This document shows, piece after piece, positions 11,701-20,749 of a stretch of 64,000 bases of DNA. The notes under the pieces were generated by a model. That model was not told the origin of the DNA, did no database searches, and worked only from the letters and a program-made list of their open reading frames with translations. Each line of letters starts with the position of its first letter. Positions within the stretch are counted from its first letter, which is position 1. Made by a program: the position numbers and the translations under genes. The DNA is from Polyporus tsugae (lineage: Eukaryota > Basidiomycota > Agaricomycetes > Polyporales > Polyporaceae), in contig JAHRBS010000010.1 in NCBI GenBank assembly GCA_024305745.1, positions 999,501 through 1,063,500 on the forward strand, given 5' to 3'.

Positions 11701-12738
11701 GCACGAGTACCTCGGACCTTTCCATAACATCCCCCACGTCCCCCACGTTCCAATTTGCCAACAAGTCGGACAACATCTTCGAGCCTGTCGACGAGTCTGA
11801 GGAGGACACCGGCATCACGTTCCCTCAGCTGAAGTCCCAACGCAACAGCACGCTCCCGTCGAGCATTCCTCGTCTGCGGTCACCCTCGCCGTCGATGCTT
11901 CCTCTTCCCGTATCGTCGCCCACGCCTCCGAAAATTGTAGCACCAGTCCCTCGCCGCGCCACGATGTCTCCTACGTCGTTCTCGACGCCCCCGCTCAAGC
12001 GCTCCGCGACAGCTCCCACATTCATCCCTCAGCCCCGCGGCCCGCCTTCTACCCCGTCTAAGCTTCCCAAGGCAGCGTCGTTCGTCCCGCAGCCCCAACG
12101 CGTCCCCGCTTCCCCGAAGCCGAGTGCCATCCCCATCATGACCTCTCCAGCTTCCAGTAGGCTCCCATATAGCCCTCCTTTCTCTAGTATGTGTGTGTCT
12201 AATTCGCCTGTGCGTTCTGCTGTTTACAGTCGGCGCGGCTTCTAGGTCACCCTCAGTCACGCCCCGCCCCGCTTCCACGGCTCCGGATATGAAAACCTCG
12301 TATGCCTCCACTCAACCCCAGCTCGCTTCTCCTCCTTCCCCGACCCCTCCGCCGCCGTCCGCTCCCGCCTTGTATTCCCCCACTCTGCCTTCGCTCATGT
12401 CGCCTACGTTCGCTACACGGCTGTCGTTCCAGACGCTCACGAACTTTATCCCAGTCCCGTCGATGTTGTGGTCCTCGCGCACCGGCGACGGATATTATGA
12501 CTCGACGAGACCTACTCCCTCGAGTGCCGCTGACCATGCGCGCACCGACTCTGCGTTCGTGAATGCGACTATCCCTACTGCAAGGAGGCCGGAGGCGCCC
12601 AAGGAGCGGGCTTACGTCCCGAAAGAGAAGCAGCTTGAGAGGCTGAGGTTCCGTATGGAAGAGGAGAGAAAGAGAGGCCGTCCTACTGGCACAGGCCTCG
12701 ATGTTCAAGTTAAGAAGTTGGGGGTGCTGGATATCTAA
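8774..12738 (+). CDS. large Ser/Pro-rich coiled-coil protein with acidic tracts (1,207 aa), function unknown
   Basis: Exons 8774-8824, 9070-9502, 9556-12186 and 12230-12738 (introns 245, 53 and 43 nt). The frame is continuous across all junctions and the sum is divisible by three. The N-terminal 380 residues are Ser/Pro/Arg-rich and look disordered. A predicted long coiled coil (heptad-like Leu/Glu/Arg/Lys) spans about residues 400-585. Acidic tracts lie near 640-670 and 820-855, and an early run of Glu/Asp near residue 70. The C-terminus is Ser/Pro-rich and ends in a basic KEKQLERLRFRMEEERKRGR helix. No enzymatic motif is visible. The first exon (17 codons) is the weakest part; translation could instead start at the ATG at 9070. 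The layout suggests a cytoskeletal, septation or scaffold role, but that is inference only. Confidence 0.8.
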
Positions 12739-14317
12739 TTTATTGGGTACGTCGCCCATCTTCTTCCATACCGCCTGGACTGTGCTCACCCCGTGCTAGC
12801 GTTTCGTTCTGTTCCATACCGCCACGTATGCACACCACGCCGCCTCGCATGTCACGGACTCGAATTCGCTTTGTTTCGCTGTGTGCCATACCCTCTCGTA
12901 TCCCTATGATGCCCCGCTCCCACGGACTGAACGCTCCGTCTCACTTCATTCCCCCACCCCCATCCCGCACACCCCCGCACGGACTCGTTTGTACATCTCG
13001 TCTCAGATACGGCGAAGTTCCCCTCATCCTTGTGCTTCTACCAATACCTTGCGTTCAGTTCCGCTTCCCTGTTTTATGTACGTACGACCCCTCACCCCCC
13101 CCCCAGAGCCTGTGGCTCTTTCGACTTCTGCCTCTCGTTGCTGTCCCCGCGTCGCCCACCACCCCCAGCGCGTCGCACTCAGCCTCGACTGCGATGGGGT
13201 CATGTACAGTATCATTACCCTGTTTTTGCCCCGGCATTTCTGCACCCCTCCCTCCTTGTTCTATACTTCCCCCTCCCCTCCACCACCCCTGTTGAAACAC
13301 TCAGATATGACCCCCCATCATCCCCAGTCGATGAAGTAGCCTTTAAGACGCAGTAGATACATACAGATCATCCTGTCCTCCCAGAGCGAGAGACCCTCAC
13401 GTTCACGTTCACGTTTTTGCAGGGCTGTCTACGGTACTCGGAGTTGCGAATGCCTCTTGTGTCGCCCTCGCTGCGAGAGCACCGCCGTACGATGATCGTG
13501 TTGCACCCACGCGCGGCGCCGGCACGTTGTGCTGCGCGTTGCGTTCCGCGCATGGCTCGATTATGCTTCCCCTCGTCCTCACCTCGACTTATCATTATGC
13601 CTCCCTAAGTTCTTTTTAGTGTTTTGTGAATGTTCTATGGGTCATTTTCTTCATCTTCAGAAGAGCGTTCGTGTGTGGTGTGCGTGGTGGTGTATGTGGT
13701 CTGTGATGTGTATTGCGCCACGTAGCGTGTAGTGTGGTGGGCGGCGCGAAGGGCGTGAGTGTTGGTGTGTGTCCTGGTCGGTTGCAGGTGGAGTTATTGG
13801 CGAACTAATCCTCAGGCGATTTCGGCTGGCTGCATGCCTCTGACGGGGCCTGGCATACCCAGCATAATCAGAAACAATCCAAGCCGTTGATTTGAGTGAC
13901 GATCGGGCTAAATGCTATGATACAAGACTACTACTAGTGCGAATGATATATGCACGAAGAACTGCTGCAACTACCGTCACCGGGAACGAGATACCTAATG
14001 TACAAACCAGACTTTTTGATGATTGGCATGTGTGAGCTCTAAGCTAATCGTTTTGGGGGAGTGGGCGGGTAGGGGGACAAGGAGGGGCGCTGTATATGTA
14101 CATTCAAACCGATAGCGAGAGAGAAAACAGTTCTCGTAGGCTAACACGATAAGGGCTTGGGACAGGAAGGACAGCTTGGCAACGAAAGGACAGGGAGAGC
14201 AAAGCAACGAAGAGATAACTCAGGAATGGGGAGACAGCAAAGCAACGACACCAAGAGAGAGCACTTGCGACCGCAAGACAGCGCACGACGACAACACCAC
14301 AGCACAACGCGCGACAC
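12739..14317. other. intergenic, 3' flanks of convergent genes
   Basis: Pyrimidine-rich DNA (12.8-13.3 kb) with overlapping low-complexity open frames, none with a recognisable domain. Confidence 0.55.
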
Positions 14318-15240
14318 TCACTTCGACCGGCGTTCGCCCTTCAGGAAGTCCAGGACTGCCCAAAGCGCGAGGGATCGACGGCGTAACGCCACGAGCAGAT
14401 GCTGCGTCGCAGCTGGTCAGCTCCAAGCATTCGTGCGCGCAGTAAACGGCACTCACCGCGACGACCGCCTTAACTTTTTCGCCGACGTCATCCTCCGCCC
14501 TAACACCCTGCTCAAAGAAGCTCGCGTCGCCCACCACCGGATAGTCAAGCTCGAGGGAAGACACGTCACCGTCTGGCACCTCCTGGCAAACGACGAGAGG
14601 ACGCTGTGTTAGCGACGAAGAGCAAAGAGGGGTGCTCAATTCTCGTCGCTCGCTCATTTCGTCGCGCGCTTAAAGAGCGCCTATGGATTGGCGCGGGAAT
14701 CCTGGCTCGCGTCGACCGGAAGACCGAATTTCTGCATCTCGGGCATCCTGTCACCGATTTCTTTCAAACTTCACAGGCATTCACAGAATAATGTATGCGA
14801 GCTAGTGGCGGACTTTGGCAGTATTGGCACGACATACGAAGTTGAGGCGCTCCGTGGGGAGGGCCCTGGGGCGCCCGACGAAATGAGCGAGCGACGAGAA
14901 TTGAGCACCCCTAAGGACGACGCGTTAGGGTAGGTAGATCGACGAGGGCTGGACGAAGGACTGGGTGCTCACAAGGTGGACGTGCTCGGGCTCTTCTGGT
15001 ATGGTGGCCAGCTCAGTTATGTGGTCCACCGTTCTGTAGTCGACCGTTTGCTGTTCAAGCCGATCGAGGGCCTATCACGTCAGTTTTGAATGCGGGGATT
15101 GAGTGCGATCGACGTACCATAAGAGTGTCTTCACCGCGTCGAGGGGCACTCCTTGGGTAGGGATGGAACCGACCGACGTGTGTCGACCGATATGAGGGGA
15201 GGCGAGAAGGGTCGGAGGGAAGCAGGTTGGATGAAGCCAT
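14318..15240 (-). CDS. small three-exon protein, new paralogous family, copy B (117 aa)
   Basis: Minus-strand exons 15240-15118, 14603-14457 and 14401-14318. Introns are phase 0 and at the same positions as in copies A and C; intron 1 is 514 nt because a 285-bp MITE sits in it (226 nt without the insertion and its 3-bp duplication, close to 203 and 198 nt in A and C). Exon 1 carries RLPSYRSTHVGRFHPYPR; exon 2 starts Arg-Pro-Leu and contains VPDGDVSSLELDYPVVGD; exon 3 is an amphipathic basic helix (HLLVALRRRSLALWAVLDFL) ending in a stop. No signal peptide, no membrane span. Both splice sites of the enlarged intron remain canonical (GTACGT and ACACAG). Function unknown; reading frame conservation despite the insertion argues for a working gene. 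Confidence 0.75.
14628..14912. mobile_element. 285-bp MITE with perfect 37-bp terminal inverted repeats
   Basis: Bases 14628-14664 and 14876-14912 are exact reverse complements (37 of 37). The element is flanked on both sides by AAG (14625-14627 and 14913-14915), consistent with a 3-bp target duplication as made by PIF/Harbinger or CACTA-type transposases. It has no coding capacity. It lies in intron 1 of family copy B, 24 nt upstream of the 3' splice site, so it must have spared the branch site or supplied a new one. Confidence 0.88.
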
Positions 15241-18200
15241 GATCGACGTCAACGGGGAAGTGGGAAGTAAACAGCGCGCATATATTGGGTCTGGCTTTAC
15301 GACGACAGGCAACACCTCCAAAGAAGGGATGGTATCGCAATGAAGGACACAAGAAGAAATGACAGGCAACAGAGGGTAGAAATGAGTGTAAGTGGGGGTA
15401 GGAGGAGAGTCGATACCCGGGAAGGTGGACGGGCCCAAGCCCTTAAGTAGGCGGGACCAGATAGGCGGGACCAGAAAGGTGGGAAGGTATGTAAACGAAG
15501 CCACGGCCCTAAATGCGTACTGCTGTATGGGCTGCCCCCAAAACGCGACGCGCGAGCGTCCTAATCTACACCCTCCGATCTTGCCCTCCCGCCCCGCCAC
15601 ACGAAACTACCTCCACGACAGACCCTCCGTCATTGCTCTAGATCCTCGAGCATCACTGAGGTCGGCATAGAGCTGCAATACCTTAGCACTGGATTCATAC
15701 GCTGAAAGGTCGTCATCCCGGGAAAACGGCCGTCGGGAGGGAACCCGCTGGAAACAAGATGCCAGGGTTGAGAACGAGCCACGGTGGCTTGTGGCGTACG
15801 TCCATTCAACCATGTTCCTGTGCCAGTTTTTAAAGCACACATACTACAATGCATCGATGTGGAATCAAAGTTCTGACCAGGAGGCGTTCTCCCAATCGTC
15901 TCCTGGCTTGGGGAGGAACATATGTATCACCGTCCGAGAAGAGACCCAACAACAAGACCAGGACAGTGCCGGTCCCCTCCCATCGTGCGACTACTTCATG
16001 AGAAAGCAAAAATCCCCTCGCTAATCGCCCCCCCGTGCCCGTATACAACATGAACCCTCTGGCCAGGCACCCTCTGGCCCTATTGTTTGTTTCACTGCGA
16101 AAGTGATAGCGGTCACATCACGTGTGACATGGGTCATGGGCGCTTGCGAGACGGGATGGCGGTGATGCTGGTGAGTCCTCATCTATACCAACCACCATCT
16201 CGAAAACCCTGTCCCAATAAGTTCTGTGTGCTGGTCTGCTCAAACAAACCATCTAGTTCAAAATGTCTGCTTCAAAATGCGCATACAAGTGCCCAAATAT
16301 CAAGCATCTATTTGCGACAGACAGAGCAAGACGGGGGAGTGCCACACAAGGACGGAAACAGCACATAGATCCAGCAAACACAACAGCAGCCGGAAGAAGC
16401 AATGTGGAAGAGCAAGGGAAAACAACAATGACAACGACACACCTTAGACCATAAGTCACGACATTTGTCGTTGACGCCTCTGCAGAAGCGGAAATTATCG
16501 CATCATAGCGATGGCGACAAACCCATATGTGAGCGCAAGCAACGTGTTCATTTGGTGTTGATGCTGTATAGGCATCGTCCGGAGGGCAGATCGATTGGCC
16601 GTCCACGAAGGATCGACCAATCGCTCTGGTCTTGGTGGTGTCCGTTTCGAAGAACCTTACGGCCACGCAGCCAGGAATAGTGCTGATCCCAGAGGTTAAT
16701 ACTTGAGGGCTATGGGTGGCTGTCGTAGCATTATCATGGCGAAGTATGCCAGTGTGTTGCCGGAGATATCGAGCCGCAACTTCTCAAGGTTATCTGCGGA
16801 GTACTTGAGGGACGACTACGTCAACCACCATCGACACAGATAAGACAAAAAAGAAACAGACATGAAGACAGCAAGCAGCAGAGGAACAACAGCATCGTCG
16901 AGGACGAAGCGGAGCGGAGGATGACGATGACGGGAAGGCCGGGACTCGATCGGGGGGTTGCAACTCCGCGCCTGCCCTTGCAGCTCTCGCCAAGTTCCAA
17001 CGGCCCGGTTCGCTTCCCTTTCAAAGCCCCCTTCAGCCACCCCTTTTCATCCTGGCTCTCCCCCAACGTTGCGCTGTATCTGCAGAGCCTCGTCTCACCG
17101 CGCTCTTTGACTGTGGACAGCTTGGATCCCGATCATCGTCAGTCCGGAACCCCATCGCTCCTGCCCAAATTGTAGTAGCCGACGGTCACTGCACCCAGCC
17201 TCCGACGACGCCCTCTCCCTCATTATTTACTCGAACCACCCCCCAAATTCCCCGCCTGAGAGGTGCCCCGGATGTTACTCGCTAAACCCTGCCTCTTCAA
17301 ACATATCCCGCCCCTAATCACCTGGACTCCCCGCAGAGCAGGCGGCCTCCTGACTTCTGCGCACGCCCACCAGCGCCTCGACCTCTCTGTCATTCTTCAG
17401 CCCAACGCCAAAGCTAGCCTCTAGATGGAGATGCGGCACAGGACGAGGATCACGTCGCCGAAGGACTCCATCAGACCAGTTGACGGTGGTTGGGATTTTC
17501 TGGGTGAGCTGCCTGTACGTTCGTCGTTCGTCTAGTTCTGTTGCCCTTGCCTCTCAATGTCCACCTTCGTTTGCGACTGTTCCATTACATACCCTGGATT
17601 GGTCCAATTTATACTGCAGCACCAAGTTCAGGTTGCGGCACGAAACCACTCCATAACCATTTGCCAGACTCTGCAAGATTTGCGTGAGATCCATTCAAGA
17701 CCTGTGCAAGACTCTACATCTCCCCTGTTCCTCTTCCTGTACCGGTGCGAATTAGAATTTAGACACAATATGCATGAAGGATTCCTGACCAGACGCATCC
17801 ACTGTTTTTCTTTCCAACCGGCCGCCCACTCACGTATATCACACAGGTTGCCTGAATGAAACAAATGCGTGAGCACACTTCGTGATTCATCCGTTTTTCG
17901 AGACCAGCTCCCAAGAACACCTACGCCGAGTTGATTCGCCAAGAAGCAGCATCTTTCCTCCATATTAATGCTTCTGGCGTCTTACGTAGTTCATATTGTC
18001 GACGTACAAGTGTGCCAGTACTGCTCAACAAATTTGATACGTCTAATACATGTTTTTGCAAGGTATAACTTGACAACGTCGTGTGTGACTGAGGTGCATA
18101 TCGAAAGGGGGTAGTTACACAATAACTGATGAGGCAATTCAAACCCAAGACACTACTATGCTACAAGTTCATGGACTATATATGTACAGATGTGCAGAAG

Positions 18201-18364
18201 AAAGCAAAGCATATACATGGACAGCAGGTTACGAGAGCAAGTGACGAGAATGGTGCAAGAACCAATTGTGCGCTTTAAGCTTTTTGAAGGAGTAGGGGGT
18301 CTTGTGACGGTATGATTGCATAACCTCGGCACCAAACCTCGAACATTCGCCGTCGACGAAACGC
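15241..18364. other. intergenic between family copies B and C
   Basis: Three kilobases holding the upstream region of copy B and the 3' flank of copy C. A tandem GGCGGGACCAGATA-like duplication lies near 15450-15478, and a TACTTAAGGG box about 205 bp before copy B may be its TATA equivalent. No supported gene elsewhere; short open frames near 16.3-16.7 and 16.9-17.2 kb show no domain. Confidence 0.5.
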
Positions 18365-18978
18365 TCACTTGAACAGCTTGACGCCGAATTTGAAGCCGCT
18401 GCTTGTTCCCTGCAACAACGCACGGCAGAGCGCGCCGAGCAGATCCTGTCACATCGTCATGCATCAACCCTCCCGCGCGAATATCCAGTCCAGAAGACGG
18501 AAGCACTCACGCTGAGGACCAAGGCGAGCTTGCTCCGGCTCATCCCCGCCGTCGGGATCCCGGCAGCTAGGAGCTCGTCCTCGTCGTACTGGACCCCGAC
18601 CACGGGAATGTCTAGCTCGAAGCTCGAGACGTCGTTGTCTGGGACCGCCGCACAGCGCCTAGTCGGGCGCTGCGGGGTAGAGAGGACAGTGGTCACAGAC
18701 AGCAACTCAGTACTTCAGTGCACAAACAGCGACAAGCGACGGAAGACACGAACAACACGCGGCTGTGCTGGCTCGAGGTTTGACGACGGTTCTTCCATGT
18801 GCACGTACGGATCCTAGGATGCGATGTTTCCCTCGGAAAACTTGGCACGACGTGAACGAGAACGCACTGTGAACACGTCTTCTGAGCGCCGGGAGCCTCC
18901 CCGGGGGTAAGGATGAAACCTGGCGACGTGCATAGAGCGGTACATGGGGAGACGAAGAGACGGGTCAGACGCGATCAT
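18365..18978 (-). CDS. small three-exon protein, new paralogous family, copy C (116 aa)
   Basis: Minus-strand exons 18978-18868, 18669-18511 and 18445-18365; introns 198 and 65 nt, both phase 0, GT-AG (donors GTGCGT and GTGAGT). Exon 1 contains RLPMYRSMHVARFHPYPR; exon 2 starts Arg-Pro and contains VPDNDVSSFELDIPVVG with a longer acidic insert than copy B; exon 3 encodes DLLGALCRALLQ and a basic tail ending in a stop. Aligns with copy B across all three exons and with copy A mainly in exons 1 and 3. No known domain, signal peptide or membrane span. Same strand as copy B, 3.1 kb away; copy A is on the opposite strand. Confidence 0.75.
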
Positions 18979-19741
18979 GACCGAGGTGAACGATGGGTAT
19001 TGGACAGTGATGCGCATAAATAGTGTTGTGGGAGTCGGCAGAGCAAGGAGACCGATGGAGCTAGCGCACACCCCAGGCGCAGCGGGATGGAGAAATTTTT
19101 GGGGAAGGTGGGCAGTAGAGGGGCGTCGAGAATACGGGGAGATAAATAGAGCAAATTTAAAGGGTCTGAGGAAGTGGAAGCGCTGCGCCGGAGGAAAAAA
19201 AAGTTGGAAAATTGCACGCGCAATAGGCCGCCCGTCTTAGAGGATGATTGAGGAACGTTGACAGGGAATGCACCGAGAAGGCGTCCTAGGCCGTGCCCCA
19301 AATATATGCGTAACTGCATTTAGTCCTTAACGTACCGCTTGCATCCCCTTTCCGCCTCTCCCGACCTGTTGCCATGGCTCGCTCCCCGAGGTTCCTTCCT
19401 TCCTCGCCACCGCTGGTGGAAGCGGGAAATTTGTTGCAATTGTCCACACTTCAATACCAGTTGCTCCGCCGATCGGAATGTGCTGTATCGGGTGTTTGGG
19501 GTGACGAAGAATCGAACGTGGTGGACGAGTTTTGCAAGCAACAGTGCTTGCAAAGGCATCAAAGGGACAACAGGACGCTGTGAGCAGTGCTTATCTCAGG
19601 TCAGAAATCCTCCTGCTCAACATTAGGCAGAATATGCTCTCAGAAAGCTCGCCAAGCCAGCTCCTCCCAGTTCCTGGAAGGGCTGGACTCTATGAGCTTT
19701 CTGGCCTCGGCCGGTGTTACCGCCTCAATAAAACTCCGCGC
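18979..19741. other. upstream region of copy C and flank of the 1-kb inverted-repeat element
   Basis: Contains the minus-strand promoter block of copy C. The stretch 19,320-19,740 has open frames on both strands without recognisable domains. Confidence 0.5.
19141..19161 (-). promoter_or_regulatory. promoter element of family copy C
   Basis: On the minus strand, CTTTAAATTTGC is followed directly by TCTATTTATC. The same order of elements is found before copy A (5832-5853). Confidence 0.5.
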
Positions 19742-19770
19742 ACGCATCAGCAAAATGTCATATACTTGTA

Positions 19771-19810
19771 GGGCTACTTGGGCTACTTGGCCAAGTAGCC
19801 TAAGTAGCCC
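19771..19810. repeat. 40-bp near-perfect palindrome
   Basis: Two 20-bp arms built from the GGCTACTTGG unit pair with a single mismatch, with no spacer; the inner 20 bp (19781-19800) are perfect. Confidence 0.85.
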
Positions 19811-19856
19811 AAGTAGCATAAGTAGCCCAAGTACCCTGAACTTGGCCAAGTTAAGT

Positions 19857-19880
19857 GGGTCTACTTGGCCAAGTAGACCC
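19857..19880. repeat. 24-bp perfect palindrome
   Basis: GGGTCTACTTGG is followed immediately by its exact reverse complement, in the left subterminal zone of the inverted-repeat element. Confidence 0.85.
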
Positions 19881-19996
19881 CAAGTATATAAGTAAAATGT
19901 CCTGTCCTATCCTGCTATAGTGCTCTGTAGCACCCCATTACATGCCATAATGAATGTAGCGGAACTAATAATCAATAGGAAGGCAGGGTATATATC

Positions 19997-20119
19997 AAAA
20001 ACTTACTTCAGAGCAGATATATCTATTACTTGAGAAGTTGCACTGACCGGGAATTGAACCAAGGCTTTAAGGAAATAAGCATCAAGCGTAGCACTTTAGA
20101 CCACTGCACCAGATTCACT
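19997..20119 (-). ncRNA. tRNA-like Pol III unit (possible SINE or tRNA relic) inside the inverted-repeat element
   Basis: On the minus strand a perfect A box (TGGTGCAGTGG, within 20091-20112) is followed about 50 nt later by a perfect B box (GGTTCAATTCC, within 20049-20060) and, 40-50 nt further, a T5 run (20001-19997) that would terminate RNA polymerase III. The D arm and T arm pair largely with wobbles, but the acceptor stem and anticodon arm do not, so this is not an intact tRNA gene. A transcript of roughly 120 nt is predicted. It may be a tRNA-derived SINE, a tRNA pseudogene or a captured Pol III promoter. Confidence 0.5.
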
Positions 20120-20749
20120 TGATACTTTAGCAGGACTTAAGCTATATATTCACCAACTCCTATGCCTGACTTAGACTTTGACAGACTTTGCTGCTCTATC
20201 TCACAGGCCAGCATAGAAGTATATCTCCCCATTCAGGGGATGTACCAATAATATTTATATGCTAGCAGCTTCTGTATACACTTCAATTAATGTTTTAAAT
20301 TAAACCAAGTCACTAACTCACTGAAGGATGGCCATTTAATGCATGGTGATCTCCCCTCTGCCAAGTCCTTCCTGTATGTGAAGAATATATTGTTGTTATT
20401 TGCATGCATCATGCATGTGCATCTTAGCATGCATTGACCCTATTATGGGGTGCACCAGTGCTGGTTTTGAACTATTTTATACCATCATTGTATCCCAGTT
20501 GTATCCGATCATGACACAAATGTATGATATAACATAGTGACCACTAGTAGATGAGCCCACATATCCCAAGTAGCACCCTCAAGTATAGAGACCAAGTTGG
20601 TCGAAGTTGGTCAAGTACATCCAAGTATATCTACTTGGACCAAGTAGCTGTACTTGGCCCTAAGTAGCTATACTTAGCTATACTTGGCCTCAAGTAGCTG
20701 TACTTGGCCCCAAGTAGGAGTCTAAGTAAATGACATTTTGCTGATGCGT

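Larger units (their letters stand above)
19742..20749. mobile_element. AT-rich ~1-kb non-autonomous DNA element with inverted termini and subterminal repeats
   Basis: The ends 19742-19767 and 20724-20749 are reverse complements at 25 of 26 positions. Inside each end lies a 120-190 bp zone packed with AAGTAG/CTACTT motifs in both orientations, including long palindromes. The interior is AT-rich, unlike the GC-rich flanks, and has no transposase. Such subterminal repeat zones are typical of transposase-binding regions in hAT- and foldback-like elements. No convincing target-site duplication flanks the ends I chose, so the true termini could lie a few bases away or the duplication has decayed. 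Confidence 0.75.
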
